Shown here one piece after another: positions 17,987 to 26,476 of a stretch of 64,000 nt of DNA. Below the pieces are notes generated by a model, which saw nothing but the letters and a program-made list of their open reading frames with translations, searched no databases and was not told the DNA's origin. The stretch comes from Microbacterium testaceum (GTDB lineage Bacteria; Actinomycetota; Actinomycetes; Actinomycetales; Microbacteriaceae). A program made the translations under genes and the position numbers. Location: NCBI RefSeq assembly GCF_006539145.1, contig NZ_BJML01000002.1, forward strand, positions 372,001-436,000. The letters run 5' to 3'. The number at the start of each line of letters is the position of its first letter. Position 1 is the stretch's first letter.

Positions 17987-18913
17987 TCAGAGCACGCTTT
18001 TCGGCAACCTGTGCACGGTCACCGCCCCCACGGCCCGGAACGGATGCAGAGGGTCAGGTGCCTCCGAGCCCGTCGGGCCGCCCAGTTCGCTGTGCACGAG
18101 CGCGCTCATGACCGCGTACGCGTCCATCGGGTCCCACCCGCGTGCGTCGACGAGCTCGTCGAACACGTCTTCGTAGCCGCGCCGGATGCTCTCCTGCACC
18201 GGGTCGCCCAGGCCGACGAAGATCCACTCCTCGTCGGTCTCGATGCGGGGCGCCCGCAGAGCGGCATCCGGCAGCAGATCGATCGAGACCACGGCGACGC
18301 CCGCCGCCTCGATCGCGACGAACGACGATTCGCCTCTCGCCATGACGGCATGGATGTCCCCGATCGACAGCAGCGCCCCCTCGACCTCGACCGGCAGGTA
18401 CACCGTGGCGCCGGGAGCGACGTCGGTGAGATCCATGTTGCCGCCGAGCGCCGTCGTGGGCATGACGGTGGAGTTCCGCCCCCTGGCGGGCGCCGTGCCG
18501 ATGCACCCGATCATCGGGCGCGGGGGCACCACGTGCCTCTCGGTGAGGTGCACGCCCCCCGCGTCGATGGGGATGCGCCGGCTGACGACCCGATCGGGCA
18601 TGCGGTGCTGCAGCGCCCCGGCGCCGGGGAGGCTCTGCGACCACCCGTACTCCCCGAGGCGGATCTCGTGCACGTGGACGACGAGGGCATCGCCCGGCTT
18701 CGCACCCTCGACGTACACGGGGCCGGTGACCGGATTGATCGGGGCCGTGAGGGCGCCGAGATCGCCGTGATCGTGGAGCTCGGCGTAGACCGCGTCGTCG
18801 GTTTCGAACGCGATGGTCTCGCCGGTCCCGGGCCGCACGCGCAGCGCCGGGGCCACCGCCGCGTCGTACCCGGGACGACCGTGCTCCCGGCCGAGCCAGT
18901 GCTCGGCGCTCAT
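17987..18913 (-). CDS. Acetamidase/formamidase family protein
   Basis: The ATG at 18911-18913 overlaps the permease stop by 4 bp and gives 308 residues, the normal size for FmdA/AmdA proteins. Conserved features include DALVVHVHEIRLGEYGWS, PPRPMIGCIGTAPA and LGGNMDLTDV. These zinc enzymes hydrolyse short-chain amides or formamide to acid plus ammonia. Coupling to an amino-acid-type permease suggests that an amide or N-acyl compound is taken up and cleaved for nitrogen. The exact substrate is unknown. Confidence 0.9.
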   Translation of the reverse strand: MSAEHWLGREHGRPGYDAAVAPALRVRPGTGETIAFETDDAVYAELHDHGDLGALTAPINPVTGPVYVEGAKPGDALVVHVHEIRLGEYGWSQSLPGAGALQHRMPDRVVSRRIPIDAGGVHLTERHVVPPRPMIGCIGTAPARGRNSTVMPTTALGGNMDLTDVAPGATVYLPVEVEGALLSIGDIHAVMARGESSFVAIEAAGVAVVSIDLLPDAALRAPRIETDEEWIFVGLGDPVQESIRRGYEDVFDELVDARGWDPMDAYAVMSALVHSELGGPTGSEAPDPLHPFRAVGAVTVHRLPKSVL

Positions 18914-20334
18914 CGCGGAGCCACTTCGCCGCCGCCTTCTCCGGCGGTGGCCGTGGCGTGCTCGGGCAGGGGACCTGCGGCTCCGCCGTTCTTGCGGGCG
19001 AAGATCAGGTAGACGATCCCGCCGACGACCAGCCACAGGATGCCGCCGATCTTGGCGGTCATGTCGGCGTTGAGCAGCACGTATCCGATGATGAGGAACC
19101 CGACGAGCGGCACGACGAGGTGCAGCAGGTAGTTCTTCGACTTCTTCTTGCCGAGGTAGTACGCCGCGACCGACACGTGCAGCAGCATGAATCCGAGCAG
19201 GGCGCCGAAGTTCACGAGCGACGAGATCACCGCGATCTGGCCGACGAAGAACAGCACCAGCACGAGCGAGATCGCACTCACCAGAAGGATCGCCGCCATC
19301 GGCACCTGGCGCGAGGTGACCTTCGACAGGAAGGCGGGCAGGCGCCGGTCGCGGCTCATCGAGTAGAGCAGACGCGAGGTCGCCGCTTGAGCCGCGACCG
19401 CATTGGCGATCCCCACCGCGATGACGTTGACCGCGAGGAACGCGGTCGCCCACCCGCTGCCCGCGGCCTTGGCCACGAGCAGGAAGAAGGCGTTGTTGAC
19501 CTCGTCGTCGCCGAAGGCGATGGTGCCGGCGGCCAGGGCGCTGGCGAACCACGTCTGCGCGATGAAGAGCACCGCGACGACGAGCAGAGCGATGATCATG
19601 GCGCGGCCGCCCGACTTACGATCCCCCGTGGACTCCTCGGCCATGGTCGAGATGCCGTCGAAGCCGAGGAAGCTCAGCACCGCGATCGAGAGGGCGGTGG
19701 CGATCAGCGCTGGATTGACCTTCTCGGCATCCCAGAGCGGAGCCATCGTGAATTGCGCACCCGGAATCGTGCCGGACGACAGGGCGACCATCGCGATCAC
19801 GACGAAGATCACCACGAAGGCGAGCTGGATGGTGAGCATGACGCGGTTGGCGATCTTGATCGAACCGATGCCGAGCACGTTGATGACGGTGTTGATGATG
19901 ACGAAGGCCACGGCCCAGATCCACTGCGGGACGTCGGGGAAGATGCCCGCCATCGACGACGCGGCGAAGACGTACAGCAGGGTCGGCACGAGCAGGTAGT
20001 CGAGCAGGATCGCCCAGCCGGCGAAGAAGCCCACGGTGGGGTGCAGACCGCGCCCGACGTACGAGAACACGGAGCCCGCGATCGGGAACGCCTTCGACAT
20101 CTGCGCGTACGCGAGGGCGGTGAAGATCATGGCGATCACGCCGGTGAGGTAGACCAGCGGCACCATGCCGCTCGCGGCGTTGAACACGACGCCGAAGATC
20201 GCCCACGGGGCGATGGGCACCATGAAGACGAGACCGTAGACCACGAGGTCGAGGGTGGACATGGAGCGCTTGAGCTCCTGCGTGTAGCCGAACGACTCCA
20301 GCGACTGCTGGGCCTCGGGGGCGGGGTGCGACAT
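18910..20334 (-). CDS. APC-superfamily amino acid permease
   Basis: The 474-residue protein has about twelve hydrophobic helices and the APC pattern near the N-terminus (LDLVVYGLVFMVPIAPWAIFG and AKAFP-like AQMSKAFPIAGSVFSYVGRG). CCAGGAGA lies 5 nt before the ATG. It is first in an operon with the acetamidase. It would carry an amino acid, amide or polyamine-like substrate; specificity cannot be read. A prolyl-iminopeptidase-type hydrolase lies just upstream on the same strand. Confidence 0.92.
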   Translation of the reverse strand: MSHPAPEAQQSLESFGYTQELKRSMSTLDLVVYGLVFMVPIAPWAIFGVVFNAASGMVPLVYLTGVIAMIFTALAYAQMSKAFPIAGSVFSYVGRGLHPTVGFFAGWAILLDYLLVPTLLYVFAASSMAGIFPDVPQWIWAVAFVIINTVINVLGIGSIKIANRVMLTIQLAFVVIFVVIAMVALSSGTIPGAQFTMAPLWDAEKVNPALIATALSIAVLSFLGFDGISTMAEESTGDRKSGGRAMIIALLVVAVLFIAQTWFASALAAGTIAFGDDEVNNAFFLLVAKAAGSGWATAFLAVNVIAVGIANAVAAQAATSRLLYSMSRDRRLPAFLSKVTSRQVPMAAILLVSAISLVLVLFFVGQIAVISSLVNFGALLGFMLLHVSVAAYYLGKKKSKNYLLHLVVPLVGFLIIGYVLLNADMTAKIGGILWLVVGGIVYLIFARKNGGAAGPLPEHATATAGEGGGEVAPR

Positions 20335-20368
20335 CGGGTCTCCTGGTTCGGGTGGGGCGGGGCGGGTG

Positions 20369-21259
20369 TCAGGGGAGGGGTGCGAGGAAGTCGGCGATGA
20401 CCGCGCGGAAGGCCTCGGGCATCTCGAGGTGGGTGCAGTGGCTCGCCCCGGCGAAGACGTGCGAACGGGCGCCGGGGATGTGCTCGACGAAGGGCTCCCA
20501 CGTCTCGGGAGTGGCCTCGTCGAACTCGCCGGCGACCACGAGGGTGGGTGCCGCGATCAGGGGAAGGCGGTCGATGATCGACCAGTCGCGACCGGTGCCG
20601 ACGACGTGGAACTCGTTCGGGCCGTTCATGGTGAAGTAGACGGTCGGGTCTGCGAGCATCTGCTGCTCGCTGTCGACGAAGTCCTGCGGCATGGGCGTCA
20701 CGCGACAGACGTGCCGCTCATAGAACACGCGGGTGGCCTCCGCGTACTCGGGGTCGTCGAGGGTGCCGGCGGCTTCGTGGCGGTCGAGCGCCTCGCGGGC
20801 TTCCGCGGGCAGCTCGGAACGGAGCCGGGCCGCGCCGGCGAGCCAGAGAGCCATGGATGCCGGGGAGTTGCAGATTTCGAGGCTCCGCAGCCCCGCGGGC
20901 TGGCGGACGGCGATCTCGGCGCCGAGCATGCCGCCCCAGGACTGCCCGAGCACGTGGTACTCGTCGAAGCCCAGCGCGCGCTGCAGGTTGTGGAACTCGT
21001 CGACGAAGAGCTGCGGCACCCATTGCGACGCCGGGGCGTCGGGATGGTGCGAGCTTTTGCCGCAGCCGATCTGGTCGTAGTGCACGACGGTGCGCCCGGT
21101 CAGGTCGGCGAGGGCGTCGAGATTCGACACGTAGTCGTGGGCCATTCCGGGTCCGCCGTGGAGGACGAACAGGGGGGCCCGACCGGTGGGCTCGGCGGGT
21201 TCGGTAAGGCGCGCCCAGGTGAAGCCGTCGCGGAAGGGAACGGTGGTCTCGTGTTGCAT
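20369..21259 (-). CDS. Prolyl iminopeptidase-family alpha/beta hydrolase (PIP or L-amino-acid amidase)
   Basis: The 296-residue enzyme shows FVLHGGPGMAHDY (oxyanion hole), the family's VHYDQIGCGKSS, nucleophile elbow GQSWGGMLG, the acid in AGEFDEATP and His in GASHCTHLE. That is a full PIP/tricorn-interacting-factor set. It releases N-terminal proline from peptides or hydrolyses amino-acid amides. It is transcribed divergently from the GntR gene and ends 34 bp before the permease start, so it probably belongs to the same amide/peptide-use regulon. The start at 21259 leaves a palindromic site free in the short divergent gap. Confidence 0.9.
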   Translation of the reverse strand: MQHETTVPFRDGFTWARLTEPAEPTGRAPLFVLHGGPGMAHDYVSNLDALADLTGRTVVHYDQIGCGKSSHHPDAPASQWVPQLFVDEFHNLQRALGFDEYHVLGQSWGGMLGAEIAVRQPAGLRSLEICNSPASMALWLAGAARLRSELPAEAREALDRHEAAGTLDDPEYAEATRVFYERHVCRVTPMPQDFVDSEQQMLADPTVYFTMNGPNEFHVVGTGRDWSIIDRLPLIAAPTLVVAGEFDEATPETWEPFVEHIPGARSHVFAGASHCTHLEMPEAFRAVIADFLAPLP

Positions 21260-21279
21260 GGAGTCATCGTGGACCCCTT

Positions 21280-21301
21280 AAAGGTGCGTTGGCAAACCTT
21301 T
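21280..21301. promoter_or_regulatory. Candidate GntR operator in divergent promoter
   Basis: AAAGGT (21280-21285) and ACCTTT (21296-21301) form a perfect inverted repeat with a 10-bp centre in the 78-bp gap between the hydrolase and GntR starts. It is the obvious target for the adjacent regulator; binding is inferred. Confidence 0.5.
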
Positions 21302-21337
21302 TCTGCGGAATTAACATGGAAGAAACGACGGGAGCCC

Positions 21338-22081
21338 ATGGCCGACACCGACGACGCGTCCCTGGTGGAACGCGTGACCGAGCGACTCATCACCGCCGTG
21401 GCGGTGGGCGAGTTCCTCCCGGGCACACGGCTCCCCGCCGAGCGCGAGCTCTCGCCCCTGCTGGGCGTCGGTCGGACGACGGTGCGCGCGGCCCTGGACG
21501 ACCTGTCCACGAAGGGTCTGATCGAGCGCCGTCGCGGGCGCGGGGGCGGCACGTTCGTGGCCGAGGAATGGCCCGCGTCGATCGTCGTCGGCGTGGACCG
21601 CTGGTTCGAGGAGCGTTGGAGCGACCTGGTCGACGCGTGCACCGCGAGCTCGATGCTGCACTCTTCGCTCGCACGCCTGGCGGCGGAGCGGCGCACCGAC
21701 GCCGACATCACCGCCCTGCGCGGCCGCCTCGACGACTTCCATTCCGCCGAGTCGGGCGACCACAAGCAGCGCGCCGACAGTCTGTTGCACCTCGCCATCA
21801 TCGAGGCGGCCCACAACACCGCGCTGCGCGACATCCTGCTCGCGCACGAACGCCGCCTGTCCCTCTCGGCCCCCGCGCACCCGTGGGGCGACCGAGAGAG
21901 CCATCGCCGCATGGAGACGCGTGCCGCGCGGGAGCACGACGCGATCGTCCACGCGATCGTCCACGCCGCCCCCGACGAAGCCGCCGAGCTCGCGCGGCGG
22001 CACGTGCAGATCGACCTGGAGCTGTTCAGCGAGTCGCGCGCGTTCGCGCGCCGCCGAGCAGCCGAGGCGGCCGCCGGCTGA
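21338..22081 (+). CDS. GntR-family regulator, FadR/FCD type
   Basis: ATG at 21338, preceded by GGGAG, gives 247 residues. The N-terminal winged helix contains LPAERELSPLLGVGRTTVRAALDDL. The C-terminal half is all-helical, as in FCD ligand domains, with the metal-binding type HLAIIEAAHN and EHDAIVHAIVHAAPDEAAELARRH. It is divergent from the PIP-type hydrolase and probably controls that gene, the permease and the amidase through the AAAGGT-ACCTTT site. The ligand is unknown. Confidence 0.88.
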   Translation: MADTDDASLVERVTERLITAVAVGEFLPGTRLPAERELSPLLGVGRTTVRAALDDLSTKGLIERRRGRGGGTFVAEEWPASIVVGVDRWFEERWSDLVDACTASSMLHSSLARLAAERRTDADITALRGRLDDFHSAESGDHKQRADSLLHLAIIEAAHNTALRDILLAHERRLSLSAPAHPWGDRESHRRMETRAAREHDAIVHAIVHAAPDEAAELARRHVQIDLELFSESRAFARRRAAEAAAG

Positions 22082-22101
22082 TCCCGCCGCTCGTCCCGCG
22101 A

Positions 22102-22174
22102 GCGGAGGAGAATGCGCCTCGGGAGCAAGCCCGCGCGCGCCGACGTCCTCCGCCGCGCGAACCTCCTCCCGAGG
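22102..22174. repeat. Interleaved inverted-repeat element, copy 3
   Basis: Arm A GCGGAGGA (22102-22109) pairs with TCCTCCGC (22146-22153). Arm B CCTCGGGAG (22117-22125) pairs with CTCCCGAGG (22166-22174), a perfect 9 bp. The A-B-A'-B' order matches copies 1 and 2, and again the site lies between two convergent stop codons (GntR and GNAT). Confidence 0.6.
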
Positions 22175-22180
22175 GCGCCG

Positions 22181-22756
22181 TCAGTCGCGCAAACGCCCCT
22201 CAAGACCCGCCCGCACGGCCGGCCACTCTTCCCGGAGGATCGAGAAGTACAGCGTGTCCGCCACGCTGCCGTCGGGCGCGATGCGGTGCTGCCGCAGCCG
22301 TCCTTCGCGCGTCGCGCCGAGGCGCTCGATCGCTCGCGCGCTGCGCTCGTTCCGCGCGTCGCAGCGCAGCGCGACCCGGTTCACGCGCCATTCGTCGAAC
22401 GCGTGCGTCAGCAGCAACAGCTTTGCGGCGGGATTGGTCCGCCCGCCCTGGAAGGCGCGGCCGTACCAGGTCGTCCCGATCTCGACCCGCCCCTGCGCGG
22501 GAACGTATTCGTAGAACGTCGTCGCCCCGCGGACCTCCCCCGTCTCGGCCTCCCGCACGGTGAAGGCGTACAGGCCCGGCGTGGCACGCTGCTGCTCGAC
22601 ACGAGCGGCGTAGGCCTCGACCGAGTCCGCCCACGGGGTCGTCATCCGGCTCCAGAGCTCCGCATCGGTCAGCGCCCAGGCCTCCGTCGCGTCGCGCGGC
22701 TCCGCCGGAGTCAGACGGATGCCGTACCCCTCGAGCGTGGTGTCGTGCGCGGTCAT
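22181..22756 (-). CDS. GNAT acetyltransferase, RimJ/RimL type
   Basis: The 191-residue protein starts with a RimL-like strand (GIRLTPAEPRDATEAWAL). It carries the acceptor-side FYEYVPAQGRVEIGTTWYGRAFQGGRTNPAAKLLLLTHAF and a CoA-pyrophosphate region NVR-like NERSARAIERLGATREGRLRQH. It would acetylate an N-terminus or small amine. The ATG overlaps the MerR stop (ATGA), so the regulator and enzyme are translated together. The substrate is unknown; the pairing suggests an inducible modification or drug-resistance function. Confidence 0.88.
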   Translation of the reverse strand: MTAHDTTLEGYGIRLTPAEPRDATEAWALTDAELWSRMTTPWADSVEAYAARVEQQRATPGLYAFTVREAETGEVRGATTFYEYVPAQGRVEIGTTWYGRAFQGGRTNPAAKLLLLTHAFDEWRVNRVALRCDARNERSARAIERLGATREGRLRQHRIAPDGSVADTLYFSILREEWPAVRAGLEGRLRD

Positions 22757-23124
22757 CGGGACTCTAACTGGCGGACGAACTCGTCGGCGGCGTCGAGCTG
22801 GCGACGCAGGTCTTCGCGGCGGCGGTGCGCCTCGTCGCGGATATCGGCGAGACGGGCCGCGAGAGCGGAGTCGCCCGGCGCCTCGGCGAGCCCGTCGACC
22901 ACCTCGAGCAGCTCTCCCATCTGCTCGAGGGAGTAACCGAGCGGTTTCATGCGGCGAATGAGGAGCAGGCGCGACTCGTCGTCGGCCGTGTACAGCCGGA
23001 ACCCTCCCTCGCTCCGCGCGGAGGGCCGGAGGAGCCCGATCTCGTCGTAATGGCGAAGCGTGCGGATGGACAGCCCGGTCCGCTCGGCGAGCTCACCGAT
23101 CTGCATCGGTCGCGCGTCGGTCAT
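22753..23124 (-). CDS. MerR-family transcriptional regulator
   Basis: I take ATG at 23124, giving 123 residues; starts at 23142 and 23106 are also possible. The MerR helix-turn-helix is clear: MQIGELAERTGLSIRTLRHYDEIGLL, then RLYTADDESRLLLIRRMKPLGYSLEQMGELL. A coiled dimerisation helix ends the protein. No cysteine cluster for metals is visible, so it may sense a drug or redox signal. It is coupled to the GNAT gene. Confidence 0.9.
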   Translation of the reverse strand: MTDARPMQIGELAERTGLSIRTLRHYDEIGLLRPSARSEGGFRLYTADDESRLLLIRRMKPLGYSLEQMGELLEVVDGLAEAPGDSALAARLADIRDEAHRRREDLRRQLDAADEFVRQLESR

Positions 23125-23241
23125 GTATCCCCCATCCCGCAACCCTCTCGTTACGGTAGAGTCTTCGATGTCGCGATCGCGACCCCCCTATTCTCCCCCG
23201 CGTCGACGCGGGTCCCTCCTCCCCCACCCCGGAGCCTGCCC

Positions 23242-24735
23242 ATGACAACTTCCGTTGCGCGCCCGCACACCGATCCCACCGTCCTGCAGACGCTACGATC
23301 CCCCCGCCTCCTGACCCGCGAGGTCTTGGCCGGACTCGTGGTCGCTATCGCCCTCATCCCCGAAGCGATCGCCTTCTCGATCATCGCGGGGGTCGACCCG
23401 CGCCTCGGATTGTTCTCGTCGTTCGTGATGGCCGTGGCCATCGCGTTCCTCGGCGGCCGCCCGGCCATGATCACGGCGGCGACCGGAGCGATCGCGCTCG
23501 TGATCGCCCCGGTCGCCCGCGAGCACGGGGCCGAATACCTGCTCGCGACCGTGGTCCTGGGCGGCATCCTGCAGGTGATCCTCGGCCTCCTCGGAGTCGC
23601 GAAGCTCATGCGCTTCATCCCGCGCAGCGTCATGGTGGGGTTCGTCAACGCCCTCGCGATCCTCATCTTCATCGCCCAGGTGCCGCAGCTCATCGGCGTG
23701 CCCTGGGCGGTCTACCCGATCGCCGCGGCGGGACTGGCCATCATGTATCTGCTCCCGCGTCTCACCAGGATCGTGCCCGCCCCGCTGGTCGCGATCGTGC
23801 TGCTCACCGGTGCCGCGGTCGTCTTCGGCATCTCGGTACCCACCGTCGGCGACCAGGGCGCCCTGCCCGAGAGCCTGCCCGCCCTGCTGATCCCGAACGT
23901 GCCGCTCACCGGTGAGACGCTCGCCATCATCCTGCCGTTCGCCGTCGCCATGGCCGTCGTCGGCCTGCTCGAATCGCTCATGACCGCGACCCTCGTCGAC
24001 GACATCACCGACACCCCGTCGTCGAAGACGCGCGAATCGCTCGGCCAGGGCGTTGCGAACGTCCTCTCGGGGCTGTTCGGCGGGATGGGCGGCTGCGCGA
24101 TGATCGGTCAGACGATGATCAACGTCAAGGCGTCGGGTGCGCGCACGCGGATCTCCACCTTCCTCGCGGGCGTCTTCCTCCTCGTGCTCGTGCTCGTCTT
24201 CGGCGACGTGGTGGCGGTCATCCCCATGGCGGTGCTCGTGGCCGTGATGATCGTGGTCTCGATCGCCACGTTCGACTGGCACAGCATCCGCCCGTCCACT
24301 CTGCGGCGGATGCCGCTGAGCGAGACGATCGTGATGGTCCTCACGGTCGCGATCACGGTCTGGACGCACAACCTCGCGATCGGCGTCGGCGTGGGCGTGG
24401 TGGCCGCGGCGGTGCTCTTCGCCCGACGGGTCGCGAGCGTCACGGCCGTGACGCGGTCCGTGGAGGGCGAGACCGCGCGCTACACCGTGGAGGGCGAGCT
24501 GTTCTTCGCCTCGAGCAACGATCTGACCACCAGGTTCGCGTACCACGATGACCCCCAGCGGGTCGTCATCGACCTGTCGCGTTCACACGTCTGGGACGCG
24601 TCCACGGTGGCGGCGCTCGACGCGGTGGAGACGAAATACGCCCACCTCGGCACGACGGTCGAGATCGAGGGCATGAACGACACCGCGGCCCGACTGCACG
24701 CGCGCCTGAGCGGAGGGCTCGGCGCGGGGCACTGA
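23242..24735 (+). CDS. SulP-family anion transporter with STAS domain
   Basis: ATG at 23242 with GGAG 7 nt upstream gives 497 residues. Ten or more membrane helices carry SulP features: AIALIPEAIAFSIIAGVDPRLGLFSSF, GGRPAMITAATGAIALVIAP and the LESLMTATLVDDIT segment. A C-terminal STAS domain (about 400-490) includes RVVIDLSRSHVWDASTVAALD. It probably carries sulfate or bicarbonate. It is divergent from the MerR gene and ends 11 bp before the stop of the convergent AraC gene. Confidence 0.93.
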   Translation: MTTSVARPHTDPTVLQTLRSPRLLTREVLAGLVVAIALIPEAIAFSIIAGVDPRLGLFSSFVMAVAIAFLGGRPAMITAATGAIALVIAPVAREHGAEYLLATVVLGGILQVILGLLGVAKLMRFIPRSVMVGFVNALAILIFIAQVPQLIGVPWAVYPIAAAGLAIMYLLPRLTRIVPAPLVAIVLLTGAAVVFGISVPTVGDQGALPESLPALLIPNVPLTGETLAIILPFAVAMAVVGLLESLMTATLVDDITDTPSSKTRESLGQGVANVLSGLFGGMGGCAMIGQTMINVKASGARTRISTFLAGVFLLVLVLVFGDVVAVIPMAVLVAVMIVVSIATFDWHSIRPSTLRRMPLSETIVMVLTVAITVWTHNLAIGVGVGVVAAAVLFARRVASVTAVTRSVEGETARYTVEGELFFASSNDLTTRFAYHDDPQRVVIDLSRSHVWDASTVAALDAVETKYAHLGTTVEIEGMNDTAARLHARLSGGLGAGH

Positions 24736-24746
24736 CCGCGCGGGGG

Positions 24747-25682
24747 TCACGACCGCAGCGTCGCCGACGGCGTCTCGCCGAACTCTCCGCGGTACATCGC
24801 CGCGAAGCGACCGAGGTTCGAAAAGCCCCACCGAGCGGCGATCGCGGCCACCGTCTCCACGGACGGATCGGCGCTGCGCAGCTCGCCGCGCGCGGCGTCC
24901 AGCCGCACACGGCGGAGGTACTGCATCGGGGTGCGCCCGGTGGCGGCACGGAACGCGTACTGCAGCCCGCGCGGCGACAGCCGAGCGGCCTGAGCGATGT
25001 CGGACAGCACCACGGGCTCCGCCGCGTGGGCCTCGACGTACGCCTTGGCTCGGCGCACCGGGGCGGGGAGGGGCCGTGACGGGCGACCGGCGGCGAGGGC
25101 CTCGGTGAAGGTCGTCGGGAAGGCCAGGAGCGAAGCCTCGAGCAGGAGCGTCCGCGCCTGCTGCTCGATGAGGGGGGTCCGTTCAGGCGACCGCAGGAGC
25201 ACGTCGCGGGCGTACTCCCAGGTGCGCGACCAGTAGCGCAGGCGCTGCTCGCTCACCGGGGCGTAACCGGTCGGTCGGACGCGCAGAGTGTCGTCGCCCG
25301 ACAGACGCCGCGCGGCCTCGTCGAAGTCGGAGCGCGCGAACGAGACGGCGGTGCCGGCGATGCGGCCGGTGAAGGCGATCTCGAGAGGGCGGTCGACGAC
25401 CATGAACGGCACGGCGGTGTCGATGCGCTCGCGACGGTACGTTCCCGAGACCCGCGGGCCCGCGATACGCCCGACCACGACCTGGTCGAGGGGGTCGGAT
25501 TCGACGAGCATCGTCGAACCGATCGTGTAGTCGCAGAAACCGAAGCCGGGCTCGGATGCCGCGTGCCAGGCGAGAGCCGGCTGAATCACATCAGCGCGCG
25601 AGATGCGCGCTCCGGGAACGACGGTCTGCCACAGGTGCTCCACCGTCTCGGCGTCGCGGGTTTCGATGTTCGTGTGCTCCAC
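24747..25682 (-). CDS. AraC-family transcriptional regulator
   Basis: GTG at 25680-25682, with AGGAAAAAGG upstream, gives 311 residues. The C-terminal 100 residues form the double HTH of AraC/XylS, with SDIAQAARLSPRGLQYAFRAATGRTPMQYLRRVRLD and AAIAARWGFSNLGRFAAMYRGEFG. The N-terminal domain is a poorly conserved ligand or dimer module, similar in type to the second AraC protein at 50622. No target or neighbour relation is evident; it stands alone. Confidence 0.88.
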   Translation of the reverse strand: MEHTNIETRDAETVEHLWQTVVPGARISRADVIQPALAWHAASEPGFGFCDYTIGSTMLVESDPLDQVVVGRIAGPRVSGTYRRERIDTAVPFMVVDRPLEIAFTGRIAGTAVSFARSDFDEAARRLSGDDTLRVRPTGYAPVSEQRLRYWSRTWEYARDVLLRSPERTPLIEQQARTLLLEASLLAFPTTFTEALAAGRPSRPLPAPVRRAKAYVEAHAAEPVVLSDIAQAARLSPRGLQYAFRAATGRTPMQYLRRVRLDAARGELRSADPSVETVAAIAARWGFSNLGRFAAMYRGEFGETPSATLRS

Positions 25683-26101
25683 GCCTTTTTCCTAAAGAGT
25701 CCGAGAGTATGCGGCAAGACCATTGCGCTTCGTGGCGGGTGCCACTATGGGAACGCTCTCACGCACTCAGTTCAGGAGACTGCGGCGTCGTGGATGCCCC
25801 CCCATCCGGCATCCACGCTATCGCTCATAGGAATCACAATGCGCATTTCGGCGCATTCGGCCTACAGGCGCGAGGAGACATCCGCAATGCGAAAAGTGGA
25901 CGTAGTCCACATTGACCGGATGCATCTCAGCGCGCCACCATTCCCGAGCAACCCCGTGTTGCAAGCCGGCCGCTCCCCGTTCCCCGGCGCGGTGGTCGTC
26001 AGGTGCCTCGGCGCGGAGCTCGTGACCCCGCTCCGGGGCGCCGACTGCGGACCATAATGGGAGAGGCTGCCGCCCGGCACCCACCCGGGGAGGGGAGCTT
26101 C
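25683..26101. other. Lower-GC spacer with three inverted repeats
   Basis: This 419-bp stretch is visibly less GC-rich than its surroundings between about 25690 and 25930. It has three perfect short inverted repeats: GTGGATGCC/GGCATCCAC (25790-25816), AATGCGC/GCGCATT (25838-25857) and GTGGAC/GTCCAC (25896-25910). A weak small reading frame lies at 25887-26057. No known regulatory RNA was recognised. Confidence 0.5.
25887..26057 (+). CDS. Possible 56-residue small protein, unknown
   Basis: ATG at 25887 is preceded by GAGGAG with 9-nt spacing. The product would be a short basic protein beginning MRKVDVVHIDRMHLS, with no membrane segment or known domain. It ends 45 bp before the next gene. Low GC at its start and lack of any recognised family make it uncertain; the start region overlaps a palindrome (25896-25910). 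It may be a decayed fragment. Confidence 0.25.
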   Translation: MRKVDVVHIDRMHLSAPPFPSNPVLQAGRSPFPGAVVVRCLGAELVTPLRGADCGP

Positions 26102-26443
26102 ATGCCGTTTCGGACCACGACCACACTTCAGGCCTGGGTCGACGACTTCCGAGCCCTGGGCTACGACAATGCCGACATGCTGCGCGTGATCCCCCAGGAC
26201 AACGACGACGGTGACGACGCGGGTCTCATCGCCGCCCGGCTCAAGAGCGTCTCGACGACATTCTTCATCGCACCCGGCCCCGAGCTGCATTCCACGGAGT
26301 GGGCCGTGACGTTCGAGCCCCGCGAAGACGCCGCCCCCCTGGCTGCCGGTCGCGTCATGGCCCTGTCGGGCGAACTCGCGACGCTGTCCGCCTTGTGCTC
26401 GTTCCTGCAGGCGCGTTCCGAGGCGTTCCTCGCGAACGTCTGA
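26102..26443 (+). CDS. Small conserved-looking protein of unknown function
   Basis: ATG at 26102 has GGGGAG 4 nt upstream and gives 113 residues. The sequence is acidic and compact, with no signal or membrane segment, and mixes predicted helices and strands (TLQAWVDDFRALGYDNADM; TEWAVTFEPRED). It ends SFLQARSEAFLANV, helical. I do not recognise the family. It converges on the MarR gene, with 33 bp between stops. Confidence 0.65.
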   Translation: MPFRTTTTLQAWVDDFRALGYDNADMLRVIPQDNDDGDDAGLIAARLKSVSTTFFIAPGPELHSTEWAVTFEPREDAAPLAAGRVMALSGELATLSALCSFLQARSEAFLANV

Positions 26444-26476
26444 CCCCGAATACGGCGGCCGTCCGGTACCGCGAGC

